This document shows, piece by piece, positions 45,517-53,169 of a DNA stretch of 64,000 nucleotides (the stretch's first letter is position 1; every line of letters starts with the position of its first letter). The notes below the pieces were generated by a model. The model was not told the origin of the DNA, did not search any database, and saw nothing but the letters and a program-made list of their open reading frames with translations. The translations under genes were made by a program, and so were the position numbers. Location: NCBI RefSeq assembly GCF_022024055.1, contig NZ_CP091788.1, forward strand, positions 1,364,001-1,428,000. The letters are read 5' to 3'. This stretch comes from Prevotella sp. E2-28. Lineage in GTDB: Bacteria; Bacteroidota; Bacteroidia; Bacteroidales; Bacteroidaceae.

Positions 45517-46740
45517 TTATTGAAAACGTTGATAACAAAGGTAATATTTTCGTATTTTTTTAGAAAGAAGTGCCACATTAAGTATCTCAGAGGCTTCTGA
45601 GATGTCTTTTATGGTGCCATCTTTGTACAAAATATCAATAGAATCATCGTCAACGGAATACATGTCTTTTTGTATTCTGTTGATGCTCATCATATAGTGA
45701 GCGTCACTCTTGTCGATACCCATTTTTTCAGCAATCATGGTCTGCAGTTCATCGATGCGTTCGTCTGAAATAGGAGTGTCGTGTATTTCCACTTTAAAGA
45801 TTTTACGGTCCAGCATGTCTGTGGCCAAAGTGGACAGTATTTTGTCGTCAGAATGCTTCCAGGCTTTCATTGCGCTCCAGATGTCGCTATCATCCAGTTC
45901 CTCATACATGAGGAGGGCTTCTTCATGTTCGGCAAACCACTTTGAATTGACGTCGTTCTCAATGAAGTAGGAGAGGGCAGGCGAAGCAAAAATCTTATGC
46001 CCCTGTTTTGCTAAATCCTTAGCCCTTGTCAGCATGTTGACCAGTACTTTCTCGTAAGATACAGCTGTCTTGTGAAGATAGACTTGCCAATACATTAAAC
46101 GTCTGGTAGTCAGGTAGTTCTCTAACGAATAGATGCCTTTTTGCTCAACGACTAGACGGTCGTCTACGACATTGAGCATCTTGATGATTCTGGCCGACCC
46201 GATATTACCTTCTGTGACTCCCGTAAAGAAGGAATCGCGACGCAGGTAATCCAGTCGGTCCATGTCTAGCTGACTGGATATGAGTTGGTGTAGGAATCGC
46301 TTGGGATAGTTATCCTTGAAGATTGAGATAGCCAGATTCAGCTGTCCACCTAAATCCTTGTTGATTTGTTCCATCATCATGAGCGAGATATCCTCGTGAG
46401 ATATTCCTCGGATGAGGGTGTTCTCAAGTACATGCGAGAAAGGTCCGTGACCAATGTCGTGCATCAGGATGGCTGCTTGAACAGCTTCTGCTTCAGAATC
46501 AAAGATAAACTGCCCTTTTTGTTGCAATGACTGAATGGCTTCGCTCATCAGATGGAATGCACCAAGTGAATGTTGGAAGCGTGTGTGACGCGCACCAGGA
46601 TAAACCACAGAAGCCAATCCTAGTTGGTTGATGCGGCTAAGCCTTTGAAACAGAGGATGTTTCACGATGTCATAAAGCAGTCCGCGTGGTATTTTGATAA
46701 ACCCGAATACTGGGTCGTTAATGATTTTTGCGTCGTTCAT
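45517..46740 (-). CDS. HD-domain phosphohydrolase (SamHD1/dGTPase-like)
   Basis: The 407-residue protein starts at MNDAKIINDPVFGFIKIP; an upstream extension to 46779 lies in the promoter region and is unlikely. The HD metal site is visible as RHTRFQHSLGAFHL (His52, His57) and ILMHDIGHGPFSH (His94-Asp95), with the later Asp in LDMDRLDYLRRDS. The family (COG1078) resembles dNTP triphosphohydrolases, with substrate unproven in Bacteroidota. It is first in an operon with lpxD, lpxC-fabZ, lpxA, miaA and PBP, with 46 bases to lpxD. Confidence 0.9.
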   Translation of the reverse strand: MNDAKIINDPVFGFIKIPRGLLYDIVKHPLFQRLSRINQLGLASVVYPGARHTRFQHSLGAFHLMSEAIQSLQQKGQFIFDSEAEAVQAAILMHDIGHGPFSHVLENTLIRGISHEDISLMMMEQINKDLGGQLNLAISIFKDNYPKRFLHQLISSQLDMDRLDYLRRDSFFTGVTEGNIGSARIIKMLNVVDDRLVVEQKGIYSLENYLTTRRLMYWQVYLHKTAVSYEKVLVNMLTRAKDLAKQGHKIFASPALSYFIENDVNSKWFAEHEEALLMYEELDDSDIWSAMKAWKHSDDKILSTLATDMLDRKIFKVEIHDTPISDERIDELQTMIAEKMGIDKSDAHYMMSINRIQKDMYSVDDDSIDILYKDGTIKDISEASEILNVALLSKKIRKYYLCYQRFQ

Positions 46741-46798
46741 TATAACTTTGCAAGTCAATATTTGATTAACAAGCGGCATGTTGCAGCCAATGCGGGTG

Positions 46799-46806
46799 CA
46801 AAGGTA
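46799..46806 (-). promoter_or_regulatory. -7 box of the HD-lpx operon
   Basis: CAAAGGTA on the plus strand reads TACCTTTG on the minus strand, 58 bases upstream of the HD start codon. No clear -33 TTTG is seen. The 46741-47143 spacer also holds the repeat array at 46873-46951 and the htrA promoter. Confidence 0.55.
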
Positions 46807-46872
46807 CGAATTTCTTTTGATAATCTGTAGTAAAACGTCTTAGATTTTTCGTTTTCTCAGGTCGTGAAGTGC

Positions 46873-46951
46873 AACTTCCCAGGTTACATTCATCAACTTC
46901 CCAAGTTACAATCATCAACTTCCCAAGTTTTGAATCGTGACTTCCCAAGTT
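46873..46951. repeat. Array of four AACTTCCCAAGTT repeats, 22-bp period
   Basis: The 13-mer occurs at 46873 (AACTTCCCAGGTT), 46895 and 46917 (both AACTTCCCAAGTT) and 46939 (GACTTCCCAAGTT), each 22 bp from the last. The 9-base spacers are ACATTCATC, ACAATCATC and TTGAATCGT. Each 13-mer is a near-palindrome (AACTT-ccc-AAGTT). The array lies in the divergent spacer between the HD-lpx operon and htrA. Confidence 0.85.
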
Positions 46952-47060
46952 TTTACTTTCATTAAATCATTAAACGAATGCAAAAAAGAAATGTCTTCTC
47001 GCAAACGGATTTTAAATGAAGATTTGGAAATGTTAAAATGCAAGAAAAAAGTATGACAAA

Positions 47061-47093
47061 TTGGCGGTTTCCTAAACTTTGAGCATATATTTG
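47061..47093 (+). promoter_or_regulatory. Probable promoter of htrA
   Basis: TTG at 47061-47063, a 22-bp spacer and TATATTTG at 47086-47093, about 50 bases upstream of the ATG at 47144. The spacer is slightly long. Confidence 0.55.
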
Positions 47094-47143
47094 CATCAAA
47101 ACATTACAACAGTGAAGAATTTATTAACAAAACAAGAAAGGAT

Positions 47144-48640
47144 ATGAAAAAGATTGTAAATTATGTGGTTCCCGCCCTTAGTATGGCGGCCATTGTTTTC
47201 TCGGTAGCGGCGTTTAATGAAGCTCAAGCAGCACCTCAAGATCCTGAAGTTACAGAAATGTCAACAGCAACAGCTGTACAACCTGTAGACTTGACATATG
47301 CAGCCGAGAAGGCTCTCCCATGTGTAGTACATATCAAATATGTGCAGAATTCAAAAATCCAGACAGTAGAGGTTCAGAGTGATCCTTTTGATGATTTCTT
47401 TAGTGATCCGTTTGGTGGCTTCTTCGGACGCGGCCAGCGTGGTCAGGGTGGCACACGTAAGCAGCAGGTGCAGACACCTAAGAAGACAGCTACGGGTTCT
47501 GGTGTGATAATCTCGTCAGATGGTTATATCGTGACTAATAATCATGTAGTAGATGGCGCAGATGAGCTGACTGTGACTCTGCACGACAGCAAGGAATACT
47601 CTGCACGTATTATCGGTGCTGACAAAACGACAGACTTGGCTCTGATTAAGATTGATGGTAAAAACCTGCCAGCTATCCGCATAGCCAATAGCGATAACGT
47701 GAAAGTAGGCGAGTGGGTACTCGCTATAGGTAACCCCTTGGGCCTGAATAACACAGTAACAGCAGGTATCATCTCAGCTAAAGCCCGTACCCTGGGTGCC
47801 AACGGTGTTGAGAGCTTTATCCAGACGGATGCAGCCATCAATGCAGGAAACTCAGGTGGCGCGCTGGTTAATACTAATGGTGAATTGGTAGGTATCAACG
47901 CTATGCTTTATTCTCAGACTGGATCATATAGCGGATATGGATTTGCTATTCCTACTGCTATGATGAATAAGGTAGTTGCCGACCTGAAGCAGTATGGTAC
48001 TGTGCAGCGTGCAATGATTGGTATTAGTGGACGCGATGTGAAGACACAGGTCGATCTGGAGAAGGAAGACGGTAAGGAAGTTAAGGACTATGGTACGATG
48101 GAAGGTATCTATGTGGCTGAAGTCGTAGATAATAGTGCTGCTGCAGAGGCTGGCATTGAGAAGGGTGATATCCTTGTCGAGGTGGATGGACAGAAACTGA
48201 CAAAGTTTGGTGACCTCTCTGGTATCATTGCTCAGAAGCGCCCTGGTGATAAGATTAATCTGACTTATCTGCATAACAAGAAAAAGCAGACCAAGCAAGT
48301 AACCCTTCGTAATGAACAGGGTAATACTAAGGTAGTGAAAAATGCAGACCTTGATGTGCTGGGAGCTGACTTCCGTGAGGTGTCAAAGGCACAGAAGGAA
48401 CAGCTGGAAATCTCTTATGGTTTGGAAGTTATCAAGGTTAACGCAGGTAAGATGAAGGATGCAGGCATAACTAAGGGCTTTATTATCCAGCGTGTTAACG
48501 ATGAGGCGATGAAGACTGTAGAAGACCTGCAGGATGCTGTGAAGGATGCTTCTACTTCTAAGGAGCCTGTGCTCGTCATTAAGGGTCTATATCCTACGGG
48601 TAAGCGCGGCTACTTCATAGTACAGCTACAGAACGATTAA
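47144..48640 (+). CDS. htrA: DegP/HtrA-family periplasmic serine protease
   Basis: The 498-residue product has a signal peptide (about 1-30). The protease triad is His134 (TNNHVVDGAD), Asp164 (KTTDLALIKI) and Ser237 (NAGNSGGALVN). Two PDZ domains follow (about 300-390 and 405-490). The linker at about 85-115 is Gly/Gln-rich (FFGRGQRGQGG) and probably the flexible loop. It degrades or refolds misfolded envelope proteins. It stands divergent from the HD-lpx operon across the repeat array and has its own terminator. Confidence 0.95.
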   Translation: MKKIVNYVVPALSMAAIVFSVAAFNEAQAAPQDPEVTEMSTATAVQPVDLTYAAEKALPCVVHIKYVQNSKIQTVEVQSDPFDDFFSDPFGGFFGRGQRGQGGTRKQQVQTPKKTATGSGVIISSDGYIVTNNHVVDGADELTVTLHDSKEYSARIIGADKTTDLALIKIDGKNLPAIRIANSDNVKVGEWVLAIGNPLGLNNTVTAGIISAKARTLGANGVESFIQTDAAINAGNSGGALVNTNGELVGINAMLYSQTGSYSGYGFAIPTAMMNKVVADLKQYGTVQRAMIGISGRDVKTQVDLEKEDGKEVKDYGTMEGIYVAEVVDNSAAAEAGIEKGDILVEVDGQKLTKFGDLSGIIAQKRPGDKINLTYLHNKKKQTKQVTLRNEQGNTKVVKNADLDVLGADFREVSKAQKEQLEISYGLEVIKVNAGKMKDAGITKGFIIQRVNDEAMKTVEDLQDAVKDASTSKEPVLVIKGLYPTGKRGYFIVQLQND

Positions 48641-48650
48641 AAGTAAAAAA

Positions 48651-48693
48651 TGCAGATTCAAGGTGCTAATCCAAGAATCTGCACTTTTTTTTT
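48651..48693 (+). terminator. Terminator of htrA
   Basis: TGCAGATTC (48651-48659) and GAATCTGCA (48675-48683) pair, followed by nine Ts (48685-48693). The T run becomes part of the rpoD -33 box. Confidence 0.9.
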
Positions 48694-48722
48694 GGCGATA
48701 TCGTTTTTTTCTCTTACCTTTG
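48692..48722 (+). promoter_or_regulatory. Promoter of rpoD
   Basis: TTG at 48692-48694 (in TTTTTGG), a 20-bp spacer and TACCTTTG at 48715-48722; the ATG is at 48752. The -33 box uses the end of the htrA terminator T run. Confidence 0.85.
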
Positions 48723-48751
48723 CAGATTGAGTTGCAAAGACTGATATAACG

Positions 48752-49612
48752 ATGAGACAACTTAAGATTATAAAGTCGATTACTAACAGAGAGGGTGAGT
48801 CGTTAGACAAATACCTTCAGGAGATCAGTAAAGAGGAACTCCTGTCTGTTGAAGAAGAAGTCGAATTGGCTACGCGTATAAAGAAAGGTGACCAAAAAGC
48901 ATTGGAAACCCTAACCAGAGCCAATCTTCGATTTGTTGTCAGTGTAGCTAAACAATATCAGAATCAGGGGCTCTCTTTGCCAGACCTTATCAATGAGGGT
49001 AATTTGGGACTTATCAAGGCTGCCGAGCGTTTTGACGAGACGCGTGGCTTTAAGTTCATCTCGTATGCAGTATGGTGGATTCGTCAAAGCATCCTGCAAG
49101 CCATAGCTGAGCAGAGCCGTATAGTTAGGCTGCCCCTTAATCAGGTCAGCTCTGTAAATAAAATTAGTCAGGTGCTTAGCCGTTTTGAGCAGGAGAATGA
49201 GCGTCGTCCTTCAGTCGATGAGATTTCTGAGAAGATAGATTTGCCGAAGGATAAGATAGACGAGGCTATGAGCATCAGTGGTAAGCATGTCTCGATGGAT
49301 GCTCCCTTTGCTGATGGCGATGAAAACTCATTGTTGGACGTATTGGTAAATGATAGTTCTCCCTCTGCTGATAAACAACTGGTTCTAGAGTCTTTGCGTC
49401 AGGAAATACAGGAAGTTCTTTCGTATCTCAATGATCGTGAACGTACTGTTATAGAAGCATATTTCGGCATTGGTCAGCAGGAAATGACCCTTGAAGAGAT
49501 TGGTGTTAAATATGGTCTCACCCGTGAGCGCGTACGCCAAATAAAAGAAAAGGCTATTCGCAGGCTTCGTAATAATACGAAGAACAAAATGTTGATGAGC
49601 TATCTGGGGTAA
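48752..49612 (+). CDS. rpoD: Primary sigma factor (sigma-70 group 1)
   Basis: The 286-residue protein is the short form of the vegetative sigma factor of Bacteroidota, which lacks region 1.1 and reads TAnnTTTG/TTTG promoters such as those throughout this window. Region 1.2 starts at [17 protein letters not shown]; region 2 is [23 protein letters not shown] and [15 protein letters not shown]; region 3 is [17 protein letters not shown]; region 4 is [25 protein letters not shown]. It has its own promoter, and the next gene starts 40 bases downstream with no terminator visible between them. Confidence 0.96.
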   Translation: MRQLKIIKSITNREGESLDKYLQEISKEELLSVEEEVELATRIKKGDQKALETLTRANLRFVVSVAKQYQNQGLSLPDLINEGNLGLIKAAERFDETRGFKFISYAVWWIRQSILQAIAEQSRIVRLPLNQVSSVNKISQVLSRFEQENERRPSVDEISEKIDLPKDKIDEAMSISGKHVSMDAPFADGDENSLLDVLVNDSSPSADKQLVLESLRQEIQEVLSYLNDRERTVIEAYFGIGQQEMTLEEIGVKYGLTRERVRQIKEKAIRRLRNNTKNKMLMSYLG

Positions 49613-49652
49613 GCCTTATTTAGAAACAGAAATTATTTAAATAACAGATATT

Positions 49653-50102
49653 TTGAAACGTATATTATTATTGCTTATCGCCGTTATGGCACTTGGCATA
49701 AGCACACAGATAAGTGCCAAGAAAGTACAGGTTCCTAAGATGTATATCTTTGGTTTCGCGGCTTCTTTTAATGACACTATTGTTCATTTTACTAATGTGC
49801 AGGAGATTGATAGCGCTTGGATGGATACAAAGAACAAGTTCTTGCAGACTCGTGAGTTGTATTCATACCAGTTGCGTGATTTCTTGGCAAAAAAGAAGCA
49901 GATGCCTAGACGCACTTGTATTGTTGTAGCTAATAAGAATCGTAAGAAGGTTGAGAAGAAATACTTGAAGTTCAAGAAACTTTACACGCAGTCGAAGGAT
50001 AAACTTCAGCATTACGATATAAGGTATATTGAAGATCAGGAGTTCCAATTCAATACCATTAATCTGAGAGACTTTTACGATGACGTGAATGCCAAGGAAT
50101 AA
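49653..50102 (+). CDS. Small exported protein heading a kinase-peptidase-PqqD cassette
   Basis: The 149-residue product (TTG start) has a signal peptide of about 22 residues (MKRILLLLIAVMALGISTQI). The mature part begins AKKVQVPKMYIFGFAASFNDTI, has a very basic middle (NKNRKKVEKKYLKFKKLY) and ends in an acidic stretch (RDFYDDVNAKE). I do not recognise the family. It lacks Cys except one (RTCIVVA). It overlaps the kinase-like gene by 14 bases and begins 40 bases after rpoD. It could be a substrate of the cassette or simply the first gene of the transcript; its size is large for a peptide precursor. Confidence 0.75.
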   Translation: MKRILLLLIAVMALGISTQISAKKVQVPKMYIFGFAASFNDTIVHFTNVQEIDSAWMDTKNKFLQTRELYSYQLRDFLAKKKQMPRRTCIVVANKNRKKVEKKYLKFKKLYTQSKDKLQHYDIRYIEDQEFQFNTINLRDFYDDVNAKE

Positions 50103-50973
50103 TTTTTTCCTCATAGCAGGGCATCTCATCTGTGTCCGATTCGTTGATACTACTGCTAATTCAATGAGTCTGCTTCCTTCGTTTGGAGCGTTTCAGTGTC
50201 AACAGGGATCGGATGATATTCTCCTCACGCTGATAGTTGATGATACTTTACAGCCTGCTGAGAATCGTAAACTGGTTAGGAAATTCGACACAGGTAATGG
50301 TGACACCCTTGTTTATCAGTTGCCTGATGGCGGTTATCAGTTCATTATTCGTGATGTTAGGAATCGCGATTGCTGCCTGTTGATAGCTAATAGAGACTTT
50401 TCCCTCTGTCGTTGTGCATTAAATGGTGACTGGGTGATGCGTTCCTTCGGACTTAATGACGCTTTGATGCTTGTTTATGCCTTTGCAGGTGCTTTCCGAA
50501 ATACGATACTCGTGCATGCCTCTACCATTCTGTATAATGGTTATGGCTATCCGTTCATTGCAGAGAGTGGTACAGGAAAGAGCACACACTCATCGCTCTG
50601 GCTGAAACATATCGAGGGATGTGAGTTGATGAATGATGATAATCCTATTGTGCGTATTCTGGATGATGGTTTACCTTATATCTATGGGTCGCCTTGGAGT
50701 GGAAAAACGCCCTGTTATCGACCTGTAAGTGCGAAACTTGGGGCTATTACGCGTATTGAACGTGCTACTCAGAATAGCATTGAGGCGCAGAGACCAGTTC
50801 AAGCATTTGCCTCCTTGTTGCCTGCCTGCAGTAGTATGAAGTGGGATTCTGTCATTTACAATCATCTGTGTGATATTGTTTCCCGTATTATTGAAACAAC
50901 CCCCATATATACCTTATATTGCTTGCCTGATAAAGAAGCTGCTTTGCTATGCCACAAGACAATCGTCAGATAA
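50089..50973 (+). CDS. HPr-kinase/lasso-peptide-kinase-like protein
   Basis: The 294-residue product has a Walker A of the HprK type, ESGTGKST (159-166), followed by an acidic pair in LMNDDNPIV and PWSGKTPCYRP, both typical of HprK-related kinases found in lasso-peptide and similar clusters. The N-terminal 110 residues (LPSFGAFQCQQGSDDILLTLIVDD) form a separate beta-rich domain. It is too divergent and too poorly placed (no HPr or PTS genes) to be the genuine HPr kinase. It probably phosphorylates or carries a small-molecule or peptide substrate. It overlaps the upstream gene by 14 and the downstream gene by 25 bases. Confidence 0.8.
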   Translation: MPRNNFFLIAGHLICVRFVDTTANSMSLLPSFGAFQCQQGSDDILLTLIVDDTLQPAENRKLVRKFDTGNGDTLVYQLPDGGYQFIIRDVRNRDCCLLIANRDFSLCRCALNGDWVMRSFGLNDALMLVYAFAGAFRNTILVHASTILYNGYGYPFIAESGTGKSTHSSLWLKHIEGCELMNDDNPIVRILDDGLPYIYGSPWSGKTPCYRPVSAKLGAITRIERATQNSIEAQRPVQAFASLLPACSSMKWDSVIYNHLCDIVSRIIETTPIYTLYCLPDKEAALLCHKTIVR

Positions 50974-51428
50974 AGACAGTTCAGATGCCAAACGACGTGT
51001 TTCTGCCTTTTGTTGTAGAACAATTGAAAGGTGGACATACTGTTACGCTGCCTTTGCGTGGACGCAGTATGCGACCTTTTTTGGAAGACGGGCGTGATAA
51101 AGCTCTACTGGAGTTATGCAAAGATCCTAGGGTAGGAGATGCTGTGTTGGCAGAGATTGCTCAAGGGCATTTTGTCCTTCATCGTATAATCCGAATAGAC
51201 GGACTGCATGTTACGCTTCGGGGGGATGGGAATTTAAACGACGAACATTGTCTTTTGACTGATATCAAGGCGAAGGCAGTAGGCTTTTATCGTAAAGGAC
51301 AAGAGAAACTTGATTCTACTAATGGTAGGAAATGGCGTATCTATTCATGGTGGTGGATGCATCTTTTTCCCATCCGTCGTTATTTGCTATTTATTTTATA
51401 TCCACATATCCCACAACGATTCAAATGA
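50949..51428 (+). CDS. S24/S26-type peptidase-like protein
   Basis: The 159-residue product resembles the signal-peptidase fold: the Ser-Met box LRGRSMRPFLEDGRD (Ser40, Met41), the strand GDAVLAEIAQGHFVLHRII with His78, and the closing RGDGN. The general-base Lys of bacterial LepB is not evident; His78 in VLHRI resembles the SipW/Sec11-type (Ser-His) arrangement. There is no N-terminal membrane helix; the C-terminal 30 residues (WWWMHLFPIRRYLLFILYPHI) could anchor it. It lies between kinase-like and PqqD-like genes with overlaps on both sides (25 and 4 bases), so it probably trims a peptide handled by this cassette. Confidence 0.75.
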   Translation: MPQDNRQIKTVQMPNDVFLPFVVEQLKGGHTVTLPLRGRSMRPFLEDGRDKALLELCKDPRVGDAVLAEIAQGHFVLHRIIRIDGLHVTLRGDGNLNDEHCLLTDIKAKAVGFYRKGQEKLDSTNGRKWRIYSWWWMHLFPIRRYLLFILYPHIPQRFK

Positions 51429-51691
51429 AGACAAAGAAAGGTTTTAACTTACGTACAATCTGTGGTGAGAACATCATCGTGGCAGAAGGTATTGAGAATA
51501 TAGATTTCAGTCGTATCATTAGTATGAATGAATCGGCTGCTTATCTTTGGAAAAATATTCAAGGAACAGATTTCGACGTTGATTCATTGACGAAACTGCT
51601 CCTTGAAGAATATGAAATCGATGAGGCTACAGCTCAGAATGATGCTGCGCAACTTGTCACGAAGTGGCAGGAAGCGGGTATCATAGAGTAA
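51425..51691 (+). CDS. PqqD-family peptide-binding protein (RRE fold)
   Basis: The 88-residue product starts at ATG 51425, which overlaps the stop of the peptidase gene in an ATGA. It matches the PqqD superfamily, the winged-helix recognition element that holds leader peptides in RiPP maturation (GENIIVAEG, MNESAAYLWKNIQG, LLLEEYEIDEATAQNDAAQLVTKWQEAGIIE). An upstream reading (from 51332) runs through the peptidase gene and is discarded. Its 3' end overlaps the convergent ispE by 11 bases. Which peptide it binds is not visible nearby. Confidence 0.82.
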   Translation: MKTKKGFNLRTICGENIIVAEGIENIDFSRIISMNESAAYLWKNIQGTDFDVDSLTKLLLEEYEIDEATAQNDAAQLVTKWQEAGIIE

Positions 51692-52511
51692 GTACCTTGT
51701 TGTACATCGTACCAAAGTCAGTGCTAAGGTCGGGCTGCTCACGGAATATCCCAAATACAGCACTACCACTGCCACTCATTGCAGCATAGACGGCTCCCAT
51801 GTCATAGAGCCGTTCTTTTATTTGTCCTATTTCTGGATGCAGTGCAAATACGCTTTTCTCGAAATCGTTTACTAGTTCCTTGCGCCATGTCTCTATAGGC
51901 TGTCCTACAATCATACGACAGTTCTTCTCTGGCTTACAAGGTACGATGCGTGAAAAGGCTTCTTTCGTAGGTACAGGAATATCGGGCCTAACTATTGCAA
52001 GATAATATCCTGATAGATTCAGGTCTATTGTTTGTAGGCGCTCTCCGATGCCTTCAGCATAGGCTGGCTTGTTTAGGATAAATATCGGACAGTCGGCACC
52101 TAGTTTGGCTGCATAATCAATCAACTGTTGATTCGTCAGTCCCAGTTTGAACATATTGTTCAGTAAGAGTAGCATAGCAGCGCAGTCGCTCGATCCTCCG
52201 CCCATTCCTGCTTGTGTAGGAATGGCTTTATAAAGATGAGCATGTACACGGGGCATCTGTGGGAAATCCTTTTTTAGCAAGTTGTATGCCTTGACTACTA
52301 GGTTACGTTGCTCTTCACCTTCAATGTTGATATTTGTAACTTTAAGGTCGCAATCAAAAGGCGAGGGGAATGCCTCGTCCATTAATGTAACCTCTAGTGC
52401 ATCTTCCAGTTTTACGGGGAAGAATACTGTTTCCAAGTTATGGTATCCGTCAGGACGACGTTCTACGACGTTTAGTCCTAAATTAATCTTTGCTATGGGA
52501 AATACAATCAT
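51681..52511 (-). CDS. ispE: 4-diphosphocytidyl-2-C-methyl-D-erythritol kinase
   Basis: The 276-residue GHMP kinase phosphorylates CDP-methylerythritol in the non-mevalonate isoprenoid route. N-terminal signature AKINLGLNVVERRPDGYHNLETVF, the glycine-rich loop PTQAGMGGGSSDCAAML and the C-terminal MSGSGSAVFGIF are all present. It is convergent with the PqqD-like gene (11-base overlap) and 4 bases downstream of nth. Confidence 0.95.
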   Translation of the reverse strand: MIVFPIAKINLGLNVVERRPDGYHNLETVFFPVKLEDALEVTLMDEAFPSPFDCDLKVTNINIEGEEQRNLVVKAYNLLKKDFPQMPRVHAHLYKAIPTQAGMGGGSSDCAAMLLLLNNMFKLGLTNQQLIDYAAKLGADCPIFILNKPAYAEGIGERLQTIDLNLSGYYLAIVRPDIPVPTKEAFSRIVPCKPEKNCRMIVGQPIETWRKELVNDFEKSVFALHPEIGQIKERLYDMGAVYAAMSGSGSAVFGIFREQPDLSTDFGTMYNKVLTL

Positions 52512-52515
52512 ATTA

Positions 52516-53169
52516 TCAATGTTCTAATCTTGAGTTTTCAAATAATTTCGGACAAACAGACTCCAATGCACATTTATTGCAATGAGGAGTGCGTGATGTG
52601 CAGACGTAACGACCGTGAAGCAATAGCCAGTGATGAGCACGAGGTACCTCTTCTTCTGGAATATATTTCATCAAAGTCATCTCCACCTTATAGGGCGTGT
52701 TATCTTGTTTTGATACTAAGCCTAATCGATGACTTACCCTATAGACATGTGTATCTACAGCCATTTTTGCCTGTCCGAAAGCAACTGCCTGAATTACATT
52801 TGCAGTCTTTCGTCCTACACCAGGCAAATCCAGAAGTTCATTCATGTCTGATGGTACTTCGCCGTGATGCTTCTCCATCAGTAGTCGTGCCATCTCAGAA
52901 AGATGCTTAGCTTTAGAATTGGGATAACTCACACTACTGATATACACCAATAGCTCTTCCGCTTCAGCTTGAGCCATGTGCTTAGCGTCTGGGAAATGAC
53001 GGAAAAGTTCTGGTGTGACTTGGTTGACGCGCTTATCCGTACATTGTGCACTAAGTATCACGGCAACAAGTAATTGAAATACGCTACCAAATTCTAATTC
53101 TGTGTTTACTTCTGGCATCTCCTTGCGGAAGTGCTCTAATATTATCCTATAACGCTCTTCTCTTTTCAT
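52516..53169 (-). CDS. nth: Endonuclease III
   Basis: The 217-residue DNA glycosylase/AP lyase removes oxidised pyrimidines. The helix-hairpin-helix is LPGVGRKTANVI with Lys121; the catalytic Asp139 is in VDTHVYRV. The [4Fe-4S] cluster uses Cys190, Cys197, Cys200 and Cys206. The start is ATG at 53169, overlapping the stop of the histidine kinase gene by one base (TGATG); a TTG one codon upstream is less likely. Confidence 0.96.
   Translation of the reverse strand: MKREERYRIILEHFRKEMPEVNTELEFGSVFQLLVAVILSAQCTDKRVNQVTPELFRHFPDAKHMAQAEAEELLVYISSVSYPNSKAKHLSEMARLLMEKHHGEVPSDMNELLDLPGVGRKTANVIQAVAFGQAKMAVDTHVYRVSHRLGLVSKQDNTPYKVEMTLMKYIPEEEVPRAHHWLLLHGRYVCTSRTPHCNKCALESVCPKLFENSRLEH

Noticed and set aside
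46873..46951. CRISPR array
   Set aside because: Repeats are 13 bp and spacers 9 bp, far shorter than any CRISPR, and no cas genes are present.
50089..50973. Genuine HPr kinase of carbon control
   Set aside because: No PTS or HPr genes nearby, divergent N-terminal domain and a cassette with PqqD; HprK-like only.
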